A stretch of 35,423 nucleotides of DNA from Afipia sp. (GCA_030652315.1 JAUSAX010000078.1:1-35423); one strand, 5' to 3'; counted from the stretch's first letter, positions 16,529 to 25,109 are shown. The notes: a model not told the origin generated them from the sequence alone. A program made the numbers and translations.

Positions 16529-17325
16529 CCGCACGCGAGACGTCACCGGGCTGGCTTCTGAAATTGATCCTGCCGCTGGTTGCGCTCGCCGCCGGCGTGG
16601 CGATCTGGGAGGCGGTGGTCCGCATCAACAATCTTCCGGTCTATGTGCTGCCTGCGCCGAGCGTGGTGTTCTCGACCCTGGTTCAGGATTGGTCGATCCT
16701 GTTCGGATCGTTGCTGACCACGCTTTTGACCACGGTTCAGGGCTTTGTCGCAGCGGCCGTTGGAGGCATCGCGCTTGCCGTGTTGTTCAGCCGCTCGAAA
16801 TGGCTGGAATATGCGCTGTTGCCTTACGCGGTGATCCTTCAGGTGACGCCGGTGATTGCGATTGCGCCGCTGCTGCTGATCTATCTTCCGCAGCATGCGG
16901 CGGTCGTGGCCTGCGCCTGGATTGTCGCGTTCTTTCCGGTGCTGTCCAACACCACGCTGGGGCTGAATTCAGTCGATCGCAATCTGCTCGGCCTGTTCGA
17001 ATTGTACGGTGCCTCGCGCACGCAGACCCTGCGTCGCCTGAAATTGCCTTCTGCGCTGCCGCATATTCTCGGCGGCCTGCGGATCGCCGGAGGATTGTCA
17101 CTGATCGGTGCGGTGGTCGCCGAAATCGCGGCGGGTTCGGCCGGAGCCGGTTCCGGACTGGCTTACCGGATTGCGGAGGCTGGTTATCGGCTCAACATTC
17201 CCCGGATGTTCGCGGCGCTGTTGTTGCTCTCGATTGCCGGAATTGTCATCTATTTGGGTCTCTCGCTGGTCTCGTATCTTGTGCTACGACGCTGGCACGA
17301 AAGTGCGCTTGGAAAGGAAAGCTAA
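16525..17325 (+). CDS. ABC transporter permease, NitT/TauT (SsuC) family
   Basis: A 266-residue integral membrane protein with about six helices (first at 14-30, last near 232-253). The cytoplasmic EAA loop is visible as LFELYGASRTQTLRRLKLPSA followed by LPHILGGLRIAGG; it docks on the ATPase. Short N-terminal extension and length match SsuC/TauC permeases. Its start overlaps the ATPase stop by four bases, and its stop codon shares one base with the next start (TAATG at 17323), so the whole unit is a tight operon. As a single permease gene it would form a homodimer in the inner membrane. Confidence 0.9.
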   Translation: MTARETSPGWLLKLILPLVALAAGVAIWEAVVRINNLPVYVLPAPSVVFSTLVQDWSILFGSLLTTLLTTVQGFVAAAVGGIALAVLFSRSKWLEYALLPYAVILQVTPVIAIAPLLLIYLPQHAAVVACAWIVAFFPVLSNTTLGLNSVDRNLLGLFELYGASRTQTLRRLKLPSALPHILGGLRIAGGLSLIGAVVAEIAAGSAGAGSGLAYRIAEAGYRLNIPRMFAALLLLSIAGIVIYLGLSLVSYLVLRRWHESALGKES

Positions 17326-18308
17326 TGGCTGCGAATGGTTCTCAGGAAAAGGTCGATGTGCTGATTTACGGACCCTCGAAGCCGGTGATCGATAACGGTT
17401 TTCCCGCGAACTTCGTGCTTCACAAATTCGAGAACAAGCACGACCTGAGTCGCATGACCCCGGAAATTGCCGGGCGTATTCGCGGCGTTGCGGTCACCGG
17501 TCTGGTGCAGGCCGATGCAGTCATGCTAGCGCGGCTTCCGAAGACCGAAATGGTGTCGAGCTTCGGCGTCGGCTACGACCATATCGATTTCAAATACGCC
17601 GCCGGGCACAACATCATCGTCACCAACACGCCGGATGTGCTGACCGAAGAAGTCGCGGACACAGCACTCGGCCTTCTGATCGCGACGGTGCGCGAATTCA
17701 TCAAGGCGGACCGCTATCTGCGCGCGGGACACTGGAGCACGCAGGCGTTTCCGCTGAGCCCCGGCTCGCTGCGCGACCGCAAGGTCGGCATGGTCGGCAT
17801 GGGCCGCATCGGTCAGGCCATCGCGCGCCGTCTCGATGCGTCGCTGGTGCCGGTGGTGTACCACTCGCGCAACCCGGCCAAGGGCGTCGCGTACAAGCAT
17901 TATCCCAACCTGATCGAGATGGCGAAGGACGTCGATACGCTGATCGCCATCACGCCTGGCGGCGCTTCGACGGCGAAAATGATCAACGCCGATGTGCTCA
18001 AGGCGCTTGGATCGCGCGGCATTCTGATCAACGTTGCCCGTGGATCGGTGGTGGACGAGGAGGCGCTGATCGCCGCGCTCAAGGACGGCACCATCATGGC
18101 CGCCGGCCTCGACGTGTTCGCGAACGAGCCGCAGGTGCCGGATGCATTGAAGACGATGCAGAACGTGGTGCTGCTGCCGCATATTGCGTCGGCGTCGGTG
18201 ACCACGCGCAACGCGATGGATCAACTCGTGGTGGACAATCTCAAACTGTGGTTCGCGGGCAAGCCGCCGTTGACGCCGATCGCCGAGACGCCGGTGAAGG
18301 GCCGCTGA
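17325..18308 (+). CDS. D-2-hydroxyacid dehydrogenase (glyoxylate/hydroxypyruvate reductase-like)
   Basis: 327 residues, with GGAAAGGA at 17311-17318 before ATG 17325. The cofactor fold reads VGMVGMGRIGQAIARRLDA, followed by the strand VPVVYHSRNP; the Ser-Arg there favours NADP(H) over NAD(H). Catalytic residues appear as Arg in NVARGSVVDEEAL, Glu in VFANEPQVP and His in LLPHIASASV. Such enzymes reduce 2-keto acids such as glyoxylate or hydroxypyruvate to D-2-hydroxy acids, or the reverse, in the cytoplasm. Its place as the last gene of the NMT1-type transporter operon suggests that it acts on the imported compound or its product. The frame runs open far upstream (to 16401) through the permease gene; that extension is a shadow. 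Confidence 0.9.
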   Translation: MAANGSQEKVDVLIYGPSKPVIDNGFPANFVLHKFENKHDLSRMTPEIAGRIRGVAVTGLVQADAVMLARLPKTEMVSSFGVGYDHIDFKYAAGHNIIVTNTPDVLTEEVADTALGLLIATVREFIKADRYLRAGHWSTQAFPLSPGSLRDRKVGMVGMGRIGQAIARRLDASLVPVVYHSRNPAKGVAYKHYPNLIEMAKDVDTLIAITPGGASTAKMINADVLKALGSRGILINVARGSVVDEEALIAALKDGTIMAAGLDVFANEPQVPDALKTMQNVVLLPHIASASVTTRNAMDQLVVDNLKLWFAGKPPLTPIAETPVKGR

Positions 18309-18325
18309 CCGTGCCCCGGGCCGCG

Positions 18326-19039
18326 ATGTTCACGCTCATGAGATCGTGGCTGAGCAGGCAGGCTTGCCTGCTTGCTCTGGCGACGGTCACGATGATCGCG
18401 CCGAATGCCGCGGCGCAGGATGCTCGCTCGCTTGCAAAGGAGATGGTCGGAGAATGGGAGTTGTCGACGGCGGGTCGCGACAAGACCTGCGTGATCACGC
18501 TCAAGGGCGATGCCGGTCCGCAAGGTTCGAAGCTGGAATTCGACAAGGGGTGCAGCGCCACGTTGCCGTTCACCAAGAGCATCGTGGCGTGGAGCGTGAA
18601 GGGTCTCGATATCGTGCGGCTGCAGGATGCGGCGGGGCAATCGGTCATCGATGTGACCGAGGTCGAGAGCGGCATCTTTGAAGGCCTGCGTCAGGGGGAG
18701 GGTGTCTACCTGCTGCAGAATCTCGCTGCCGCACGCGCCTTGTCGAAATCGGCGGATCAGTTGATTGGCGACTGGGCGATGGTGCGCGGAAGCGGCAAAT
18801 CGATCTGCGGATTGACGCTGACCAATACCGAAACCTCGCCGGAAAATTTCGCGGTGTTTCTGAAGCCGCGGTGCGACCCTATGGTGACTGCTTTCGCGCC
18901 CACGGTGTGGCGCATCGAGCGTGGCGAATTACTGCTGCGGTCGGCGAAGGGCGAGGTTTGGCGCTTCGAGGCCGATGACAATGCCCAGTGGCGGCGGGTC
19001 CCCGACAGCGCCGATCCGTTGATCCTGATGCGGCAGTAG
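18326..19039 (+). CDS. Exported protein with two Inh/AprI-like (protease inhibitor) domains
   Basis: 237 residues from ATG 18326 (GTG 18311 is an alternative; neither has a strong ribosome site). A signal peptide spans about 1-30 (LSRQACLLALATVTMIAPN, cut near AAA-QD). Two similar units follow. The first (about 37-131) has VGEWEL, C55 in KTCVITL and C76 in DKGCSATL; the second (about 143-236) has IGDWAM, C161 in SICGLTL and C183 in KPRCDP. Each W-plus-two-cysteine pattern, with Cys 21-22 apart, matches the small beta-barrel of alkaline-protease inhibitors of metzincins (AprI/Inh), usually a single ~105-residue domain. It would act in the periplasm. No serralysin-type protease gene is seen here. 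The second domain is more diverged. Confidence 0.7.
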   Translation: MFTLMRSWLSRQACLLALATVTMIAPNAAAQDARSLAKEMVGEWELSTAGRDKTCVITLKGDAGPQGSKLEFDKGCSATLPFTKSIVAWSVKGLDIVRLQDAAGQSVIDVTEVESGIFEGLRQGEGVYLLQNLAAARALSKSADQLIGDWAMVRGSGKSICGLTLTNTETSPENFAVFLKPRCDPMVTAFAPTVWRIERGELLLRSAKGEVWRFEADDNAQWRRVPDSADPLILMRQ

Positions 19040-19096
19040 CCGTCGGCGGTTCTCTTCGAATTAAGCTGTCAGTCCGGACGGTGCGCGAAGCGGGCC

Positions 19097-19164
19097 GATC
19101 CGGAATCTCGCAGAGTTTGATCGAGATTCCGGGTTCGCGCGTTTCAAGCGCGCGCCGGAATGAC
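19097..19164. repeat. Two-hairpin intergenic repeat between convergent genes
   Basis: The first hairpin has an 11-bp perfect stem CCGGAATCTCG (19100-19110) / CGAGATTCCGG (19122-19132); the second has CGCGCG (19136-19141) / CGCGCG (19149-19154), followed by CCGGAATGAC. The wording (CCGGAATCTCG, GATTCCGGGTTC, CCGGAATGAC) resembles a dispersed repeat I recall from Bradyrhizobium genomes. Lying between the convergent ends of the Inh-like gene and radC, it may also stop transcripts from both sides. Confidence 0.65.
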
Positions 19165-19174
19165 GTGTCATGCC

Positions 19175-19894
19175 CTACATCAGCCGCAGCCCTTTCAGGC
19201 TGGCGTGGCCGTTCTTGCCGACGATGATGTGATCGTGCACCGAAATCCCGAGCGGGCCAGCAATCGACATGATCGATTTCGTCATCTGGACGTCGGCGGT
19301 CGAGGGCGTCGGGTCGCCGGACGGGTGATTGTGCACGAGAATGATCGCGGTGGCGGACAGTTCAAGCGCGCGTTTCACAACTTCGCGCGGATAGACCGGC
19401 GTATGGTCGATAGTGCCGACCTGCTGCAATTCGTCCGCGATCAATTGGTTGCGCTTGTCGAGGAACAGTATCCGGAATTGCTCCTTGTCGGCAAAAGCCA
19501 TGGCGGCGCGACAATACTCGATCACCGAAGACCATGACGACAGCACTGTCTTCTGCTTGTTGATCTGTCCTCTGGCGACCCGGCTTGCGGTCGCCGCGAT
19601 CAGCTTGATTTCGGTGATTGCCGAATCCCCAAGCCCGCTGACTTCCTTCAGGCGCAATTCTGGCGCGTGAACCACCTCGGCGAACGATCCGAATTTCGCG
19701 ATCAGCGCCTTGGCCAGCGGTTTGACATCGCGCCGGGGCAAGGCCCGAAACAACACCATTTCGAGCAGTTCGTAGTCGCTCAGTGCATCGGGGCCGGCAT
19801 CGCGAAAGCGGTCGCGCAGCCGCTCGCGATGGCCATGATAGTGCGGCGCTTCGGAGAAGCCGGATGGATCGGGCTCTTTAGACCTGGTTGGCAT
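19175..19894 (-). CDS. radC: RadC family protein (JAB1/MPN+ domain)
   Basis: 239 residues from ATG 19894 (MPTRSKEPD); a longer frame to 19951 exists and the ribosome site is weak in both cases. The N-terminal part holds a helix-hairpin-helix-like region ([20 protein letters not shown] and [13 protein letters not shown]). The C-terminal domain (about 115-239) carries the JAMM metalloprotease-type motif [14 protein letters not shown] with upstream Glu in [11 protein letters not shown]. RadC was once linked to DNA repair, but its biochemical role is unresolved; the domain suggests a zinc hydrolase. It is the last gene of the minus-strand series after map, with a perfect palindrome in the gap before it. 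Confidence 0.93.
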   Translation of the reverse strand: MPTRSKEPDPSGFSEAPHYHGHRERLRDRFRDAGPDALSDYELLEMVLFRALPRRDVKPLAKALIAKFGSFAEVVHAPELRLKEVSGLGDSAITEIKLIAATASRVARGQINKQKTVLSSWSSVIEYCRAAMAFADKEQFRILFLDKRNQLIADELQQVGTIDHTPVYPREVVKRALELSATAIILVHNHPSGDPTPSTADVQMTKSIMSIAGPLGISVHDHIIVGKNGHASLKGLRLM

Positions 19895-19988
19895 GGCGCA
19901 ATGCGTGCTCAAGTATGCTGCGAGCATCGCTGCGCCCGGCTGCATTTGCAACCGGCTTTATGCTGGTATCAAAAGACAATGGTCCTCG

Positions 19989-20014
19989 CCGAATGTACAG
20001 ATATGTACATTCGG
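19989..20014. promoter_or_regulatory. Perfect 11-bp palindrome with GATA loop between map and radC
   Basis: CCGAATGTACA / TGTACATTCGG flank a 4-base loop. The core TGTACA-N4-TGTACA is unusually AT-balanced for this genome and could be a protein-binding operator for radC. Alternatively the RNA hairpin lies 16 bases past the map stop and may end the map transcript, although no T-run follows on the minus strand. Confidence 0.45.
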
Positions 20015-20030
20015 TCAGCAAGCCAAGGCA

Positions 20031-20855
20031 TCATACCTTGTAAGGCGGCTTGTCCAGCTTGCCGGGCGAGAGCGTGAAGATTTCCACGCCGTCCTGGGTC
20101 ACGCCGACCGAATGCTCGAACTGCGCCGACAGCGAACGGTCGCGGGTCACAGCGGTCCAGCCGTCGGACAGGACCTTCACGTGCGGCTTGCCGAGATTGA
20201 TCATCGGCTCGATGGTGAAGAACATGCCTGGCCGCAGGACGACGCCTTCGCCGGGGCGGCCGACATGGATGATGTTCGGCTCGTCGTGAAACATTCGCCC
20301 GAGGCCGTGTCCGCAGAAATCGCGCACCACGCTCATCTGCTGCGGCTCGACGAAGCTCTGGATCGCGTGGCCGATGTCGCCGGTGGTGGCGCCGGGCTTC
20401 ACGGCGGCGATGCCGCGCATCATCGCTTCATAGGTGACGTCAATCAGCCGTTCTGCGCGACGCGAAATCTCGCCGACGGCGTACATGCGGCTGGAATCGC
20501 CATACCATCCGTCGACGATCATCGTCACGTCCACGTTGACGATGTCGCCTTCCTTGAGCGGCCGGTCGCCGGGCATGCCGTGGCACACGACATGGTTGAT
20601 CGATGTGCAGGTCGAATAGCGGTAGCCGCGATACATTAGCGTCGCCGGATAGGATTTATTGTCGAAGGCGAACTTCCGCACGAAATCGTCGATCTGCGAC
20701 GTGAAGATGCCCGGCCGGACGATGGCCGCCAGTTCGTCGAGGCAGCGCGCGACCAGAGCTCCCGCCTTGCGCATGCCGGCGAATGCAGCCGGACCGTGCA
20801 GCTTGATCTGTCCGGTCTTTCGCAGTGAGGTTTCGGTGGCTTCGACGTAATTCAT
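20031..20855 (-). CDS. map: Methionine aminopeptidase, type I
   Basis: 274 residues from ATG 20855 (MNYVEATETS). The two-metal site is complete: Asp in VNVDVTMIVDGWYGDSSRMY (first and second Asp ligands), His in FCGHGLGRMFH, Glu in FTIEPMINLG and Glu in SAQFEHSVGV. YSTCTSINHVVCHGMPGD is the usual substrate-pocket region with the conserved His. It removes the initiator Met from nascent proteins when the second residue is small. Length and lack of a type II insertion mark it as type I. It sits downstream of sfsA (116-base gap) and upstream of radC. The longer frame to 20927 has no support. Other map paralogues may exist elsewhere. Confidence 0.95.
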   Translation of the reverse strand: MNYVEATETSLRKTGQIKLHGPAAFAGMRKAGALVARCLDELAAIVRPGIFTSQIDDFVRKFAFDNKSYPATLMYRGYRYSTCTSINHVVCHGMPGDRPLKEGDIVNVDVTMIVDGWYGDSSRMYAVGEISRRAERLIDVTYEAMMRGIAAVKPGATTGDIGHAIQSFVEPQQMSVVRDFCGHGLGRMFHDEPNIIHVGRPGEGVVLRPGMFFTIEPMINLGKPHVKVLSDGWTAVTRDRSLSAQFEHSVGVTQDGVEIFTLSPGKLDKPPYKV

Positions 20856-20971
20856 GAGGAATCTGGCTTCAAATCGAGGAACTTGCTGATGTCCTCTCCA
20901 ATTTAATGGATGCAGCCCCCAGCGCAAGCGGCGGCTTCAGCCGGGCTGCCAATCCTTATTCGGGCTTGTTT

Positions 20972-21718
20972 TCAGGGCTTGTTTCCAGCTTCAGGCTCGA
21001 TCGGAACTGGACGTCCGAGGCTGATGTCGTCGCGGGTGAGGTTGCAGGTCCAGGCCAGGGCCTCGACGCCGGACAGGCGCGCCTTGTCGAAGGCGCGGGC
21101 ATAGGCCGGATCGATGTCGCGGGCCAAGGCAAATGAGCGCGCCGAGCCGATCTGGATCACGAACAGCATCACCGCACGGGCCCCCGTAGCGACCATTTCA
21201 GCCAGTTCGTCGAGATGTTTCGCGCCGCGCGCTGTCACCGAATCCGGAAATTCGGCCATCCCTGCGCGGCGCATCAGGTGCACGTTCTTGACCTCGACAT
21301 AGCAGGGCGGACGCGAGGGACCTTCCAGCAGGAAATCGACGCGTGAGCCCTTGCCGTTGATGGTGCGGCCGTACTTCACCTCGCGGCGAATGGTAGCGTA
21401 GCCCGCTAGTTCGGGAATCGCACCAGCCGCGAGCGCCTCGGCCACGATGGGATTCGGATGCATGGTATTGACGCCGGTCAGCTCAGTGCCGCCGCCGAAA
21501 TCCACCTCGATCAGCTCCCACGAGTAGGGCAGCTTGCGCGCCGCGTTTGGAGACTTTGACAGCCAGACCCGCGCGCCGTCGGCCTGAAGGCCAGTCATGG
21601 CGCCGGGATTGGCGACGTGCGCGGTGATCACGGTGCCGTCGGCGAGTTCGACATCGGCCAGAAACCGCTTGTAGCGGCGGATCAGGGTCGCCGGGACCAG
21701 TTCACTGGCAAAGCGCAT
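20972..21718 (-). CDS. sfsA: SfsA family protein (sugar fermentation stimulation homologue)
   Basis: 248 residues starting at ATG 21718. Typical SfsA segments appear in order: [16 protein letters not shown] near the N-terminus (OB-like part), [17 protein letters not shown], then the nuclease-like core SRVDFLLEG with Asp, [10 protein letters not shown] (the E-x-K of restriction-endonuclease-like folds) and [17 protein letters not shown]. In E. coli SfsA influences maltose metabolism and binds DNA; the fold suggests nuclease activity, and the true role is uncertain. It begins six bases before the mscS stop and so is co-transcribed with mscS. Its stop codon lies inside a 13-bp tandem duplication (20962-20987). 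Confidence 0.94.
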   Translation of the reverse strand: MRFASELVPATLIRRYKRFLADVELADGTVITAHVANPGAMTGLQADGARVWLSKSPNAARKLPYSWELIEVDFGGGTELTGVNTMHPNPIVAEALAAGAIPELAGYATIRREVKYGRTINGKGSRVDFLLEGPSRPPCYVEVKNVHLMRRAGMAEFPDSVTARGAKHLDELAEMVATGARAVMLFVIQIGSARSFALARDIDPAYARAFDKARLSGVEALAWTCNLTRDDISLGRPVPIEPEAGNKP

Positions 21719-21724
21719 GGACTA

Positions 21725-23038
21725 TCAGTTTTGCACGTCGAGAACGGTCCCCGCCGGCAGCGCGTTGCCGCGCACGCGGATTTCCCGCACCGGATACGGC
21801 ACGCGGATGTTCTCGCGCTTGAAGGCATCCCACAGCTTGAGCATCACCTCGCTGCGGACATTGTCCGCGCCGACGTCGAGATCGGCGACCCAGAATGTCA
21901 GCGTGAACTTCATGCAGGTTTCCGCGAACTCCACCAGCAGGCAGTTCGGTGGTTTGAAACTGGCGACGCTGGCCGTCTTGCCGGCGATATCGATGGCCAG
22001 CTTGCAGACGACGTTCGGATCGGCGTCGTAATTGGTTGCGAAGTTGACCTTCACCAGCATGTTTTTGTTGGTGTAGGTCCAGTTGACCACGCGCTGGGTC
22101 ACCAGATCCTCATTCGGGATCAGGATTTCGCGGCCGTCACCCGCCGCGACGGAAATATAGCGCGTGTTCATCGCGCTGATTTTCCCCGAACTGTCGCCGA
22201 TGGTGATGAGATCGCCGGGCTTCACCGACTTGTCCGCCAGCAGGATCACGCCGCTGATGAAATTGGCGACGATCTTCTGCAAGCCGAAGCCGAGGCCGAC
22301 GCCGATGGCGCCGGAAAACAGCGCAAAGGCGGATAGATCGATGCCCGCGGCGCTCATCACGACCGCAAAAGCGCCCACCATCAGCAGGAGGCGGACCATC
22401 TTGACCAGGAGAACCTGAACCGACGGCGTGAGGTCGCGCGAGCGGGTAATCCGCGATTCGAGGAAATTTCCGAGAATACCGACCAGCCAAAGTGCAATTC
22501 CCAGCGATACGGCAACTTTCAGGACCAGCAGGGGCGTCACTCGCAACGCACCGAGCGGGACTGCGACGGAGTCCAGCGCCGCCGCCACCTCGTCCAGTTT
22601 GCCGACGATGCTCAGCGCCGCCACGATCCAGGCTGTCACCGAAACCGCGCGGACCACGAATTCATTCCGGATCAATCCCGTCGCCAGCCGGATGATGACC
22701 CAAGCTGTCGCGAGGCTCGCTGCGGTGGAAAGCAGGTAGCCGTGCCGCATGACTTCGGTCTTCACAATGACGGCGCGGGTGATGCTGATCAGCAACGCGA
22801 AGATGATTGTTCCCGCGCGATTCATCAAAACCCGGATCAGCACCCGCAGCGGCGCCGGAAGCCCCATAGCCAGCGACGCCGGGTCGATCCGCGCCCGGAG
22901 AAAACTCGCGGCGGCAAGCGAGAGACCGGCGGCAACAAGGATGATGCCGGCCTGCATGTAGAACCAGGGCGATACGAGATAGGCCTCCGCGGAGCGGACG
23001 GTGGCCTGCAACGCCTGCTGGATATCATCCCAGTCCAT
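21725..23038 (-). CDS. Mechanosensitive ion channel, MscS family
   Basis: 437 residues from ATG 23038, with AAGGTGAG a few bases upstream; the open frame continues to 23377 through a low-complexity S-N-P-R repeat that is not supported as coding. The N-terminal half has several membrane helices (for example YMQAGIILVAAGLSLAAASF and TIIFALLISITRAVIV). The MscS core follows: pore helix GAIGVGLGFGLQKIVANFIS, then GVILLADKSVKPGDLITIGD and the beta domain GREILIPNEDLVTQRVVNWT. It is longer than E. coli MscS (286 residues), with extra N-terminal helices like YbdG/YnaI-type members. It protects the cell against osmotic downshock. It is divergent from a K+/H+ antiporter gene, a sensible osmotic pair. 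Confidence 0.92.
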   Translation of the reverse strand: MDWDDIQQALQATVRSAEAYLVSPWFYMQAGIILVAAGLSLAAASFLRARIDPASLAMGLPAPLRVLIRVLMNRAGTIIFALLISITRAVIVKTEVMRHGYLLSTAASLATAWVIIRLATGLIRNEFVVRAVSVTAWIVAALSIVGKLDEVAAALDSVAVPLGALRVTPLLVLKVAVSLGIALWLVGILGNFLESRITRSRDLTPSVQVLLVKMVRLLLMVGAFAVVMSAAGIDLSAFALFSGAIGVGLGFGLQKIVANFISGVILLADKSVKPGDLITIGDSSGKISAMNTRYISVAAGDGREILIPNEDLVTQRVVNWTYTNKNMLVKVNFATNYDADPNVVCKLAIDIAGKTASVASFKPPNCLLVEFAETCMKFTLTFWVADLDVGADNVRSEVMLKLWDAFKRENIRVPYPVREIRVRGNALPAGTVLDVQN

Positions 23039-23078
23039 GGGCAACTCACCTTGCAAAGAGGCAGGCCGGTCCGGCTGC

Positions 23079-23126
23079 CTTGGATCAGATCTTGGGTTCG
23101 ACCTTGGATTCGACCTTGGATTCGAT
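23079..23126. repeat. Four 12-bp tandem units upstream of mscS
   Basis: Units CTTGGATCAGAT, CTTGGGTTCGAC, CTTGGATTCGAC and CTTGGATTCGAT follow head to tail. They lie 41-88 bases before the mscS start codon in the divergent mscS/antiporter region. On the minus strand they would read S-N-P-R repeats if translated. They may affect mscS leader or promoter spacing and could vary in copy number. Confidence 0.75.
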
Positions 23127-23140
23127 TCGGTCGTTCTCCA

Positions 23141-23177
23141 GATTCTCACATTCTGCGGCTGGAGGTGTGTGAGAATC
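23141..23177. promoter_or_regulatory. 10-bp perfect inverted repeat in the divergent mscS/antiporter region
   Basis: GATTCTCACA (23141-23150) and TGTGAGAATC (23168-23177) are separated by 17 bases. It sits about midway between the two start codons. It could be a regulator site (half-sites about 2.5 turns apart) or a leader hairpin; which one is not decided by the sequence. Confidence 0.4.
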
Positions 23178-23312
23178 CTGCGTGCGGGCGACTTAACACC
23201 AGCAAATCCGGCACAATGGTGATCGGCTGACAAATGAGTTGGCGTTGGGCGGCTGCGACGATATTCATGCAAATGCAGGCATTGGGACGGCGGACGGAGA
23301 CAGACATAGCTA

Positions 23313-25109
23313 ATGGCATCCCTCGACTCGGTCAGCATTGCCATTCTGCTCGGCTCGGTTCTCGTGATGGCGGGCATTCTCTCAAGCCTGCTCGCGCTGC
23401 GGTTTGGTGCCCCGCTGCTGCTGGTCTTCCTTTTCGTCGGTATCCTTGCGGGTGACAGTGGACCCGGCGGCCTTCGCTTCGACGACGTGCAGACGACCTA
23501 TCTGGTCGGCTCGGTGGCGCTGGCGCTGATCCTGTTCGACGGCGGGTTAAAGACCCGGTTCCAGAGCATCCGCGCGGTGCTGGCGCCCTCGGCGGCTCTG
23601 GCCACCGTCGGTGTGCTGCTAACGGCGCTGATCACGGCGCCGGTTGCCAAGTATGCGCTCGGGATCGGCTGGCCAGAAGCGCTGCTGGTCGGCGCGGTGG
23701 TGGGCTCGACCGACGCCGCTGCGGTGTTCCTTCTGGTGCATAGCCAGGGTCTTCGCCTGCGCCCGCGCGTCGGCGCGACCCTCGAGGTGGAATCCGGCAC
23801 CAACGATCCGTTCGCGATCTTCCTGACGCTGATGCTGGTGGAATTCCTGTCGATTGGGCAGAGCTCGTGGGCGCATGTCGCGCTTCAGTTCGCGCGCGAG
23901 AGCGTGCTGGGCGTGGTCTTCGGAGCTGTCGGAGGCTGGGTTGTCGTGTTCGCGCTGAACCGTGTCGCCTTGCCGCAGGGGTTGCACGCGCCCTTTGTGG
24001 CGACAGCCGCCCTGGTGATTTTCGGGATGGCCCAGATTTCGCACGCGTCGGGATTCCTCGCGGTCTATCTCGCTGGCATGATCATCGGCAACCGTCCGAC
24101 CCGCGCGCACAATTCCGTCCTCGCCTTTCTCGATGCCGCCACATGGCTGGCGCAGATCGTGATGTTCGTTTTGCTCGGCCTGCTGGTGTCACCCGAGCGA
24201 ACCTTGGCGACCGTGCTGCCGGCTGTCGCGGTGGCGCTGGTGCTGATGCTGGTGGCGCGGCCCGTCGCGGTGTTTCTCTGCCTGGCTCCGTTCCGGTTCA
24301 ACTGGCGGGAGCGGACCTTCATCGCGTGGGTTGGCCTGCGCGGCGCGGTCGCGATCTTCCTGGCGTCGATACCGATGCTGGTCGGGCTGCCCAACGCACA
24401 AGTCTATTTTGACGTCGCCTTCGTGGTCGTCCTGATTTCATTGCTGCTGCAAGGTTGGACACTGGCCTCGGCTGCGCGATGGCTACACGTCGCGCTGCCG
24501 CGTGCGGATCGCGGGCCTCGCCGCGTCGAGCTTGATCTGCCGGGACAGCTTGAGCAGCAACTTGTCGGCTATCCGGTGCGCGCCAACAGCCTGTTCCTGA
24601 AACGCGGCCTGATCCCGTCATGGTCGAAGCCCACGCTGGTGATCCGTGACGAGCGGATTCTCTCGCCTGTCGAAGCCGAGCCGGTGGTCAAGGGCGACTA
24701 TCTCTATCTGCTGGCGCCGCCGGAAAAGGCCGAGGCGCTGGATCGCTTCTTCGTCGATATGCCCGTGGTGCCCGCGCCGGACCCGCATTTGCTCGGCGAC
24801 TTCATGATGCCCGGCGATGTGACCTTAAAGGACGTGGCCGACATCTACGGCGTCACCGTCGCCCCCAGCGACGCGCACCTGACGCTGGCGGACTACTTCG
24901 ATATTCATCTCGATCACGCGCCCCGCGTCGGCGCGACCTTGCCGCTCGATTCCATTGTGCTGGTGGCGCGAAGCATCGGCGGCGCGCGCGTCAACATCGT
25001 TGGCTTGCGGTTGCCGGAGGATGAGGAACCGCCGGCTCCCCCGCTGACCCGCACCGCCGCCGCAAAGCGCAGGCTGTCGCGGATGGGAACCCGGCTGCTC
25101 GGGAGCTGA
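23313..25109 (+). CDS. Potassium/proton antiporter, CPA1 family (CvrA/NhaP2 type)
   Basis: 598 residues from ATG 23313 (GGAGA lies 12 bases upstream). Residues 1-390 contain about 12-13 membrane helices with the cation-antiporter signatures FVGILAGDSGPGG, LILFDGGLKTRF, GSTDAAAVFLLVH and VESGTNDPFAIFL (the paired acidic site of ion exchange). The soluble tail has an RCK-C/TrkA-C unit (about 405-490, PVRANSLFLKRGLIPSW to DYLYLLAP) and a final CorC/HlyC-like domain (about 495-570). This three-part layout is that of CvrA (NhaP2) proteins, which export K+ in exchange for H+ and aid osmotic adaptation. It stands opposite mscS across a 274-base divergent region. Confidence 0.92.
   Translation: MASLDSVSIAILLGSVLVMAGILSSLLALRFGAPLLLVFLFVGILAGDSGPGGLRFDDVQTTYLVGSVALALILFDGGLKTRFQSIRAVLAPSAALATVGVLLTALITAPVAKYALGIGWPEALLVGAVVGSTDAAAVFLLVHSQGLRLRPRVGATLEVESGTNDPFAIFLTLMLVEFLSIGQSSWAHVALQFARESVLGVVFGAVGGWVVVFALNRVALPQGLHAPFVATAALVIFGMAQISHASGFLAVYLAGMIIGNRPTRAHNSVLAFLDAATWLAQIVMFVLLGLLVSPERTLATVLPAVAVALVLMLVARPVAVFLCLAPFRFNWRERTFIAWVGLRGAVAIFLASIPMLVGLPNAQVYFDVAFVVVLISLLLQGWTLASAARWLHVALPRADRGPRRVELDLPGQLEQQLVGYPVRANSLFLKRGLIPSWSKPTLVIRDERILSPVEAEPVVKGDYLYLLAPPEKAEALDRFFVDMPVVPAPDPHLLGDFMMPGDVTLKDVADIYGVTVAPSDAHLTLADYFDIHLDHAPRVGATLPLDSIVLVARSIGGARVNIVGLRLPEDEEPPAPPLTRTAAAKRRLSRMGTRLLGS

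Noticed and set aside
16401-17324. Upstream extension of the 2-hydroxyacid dehydrogenase frame
   Set aside because: It runs through the permease gene in another frame; the dehydrogenase has a clear ribosome site and start at 17325.
23039-23377. N-terminal extension of MscS through S-N-P-R repeats
   Set aside because: The extension is low complexity, crosses the antiporter start, and a good ribosome site exists at the internal ATG 23038.
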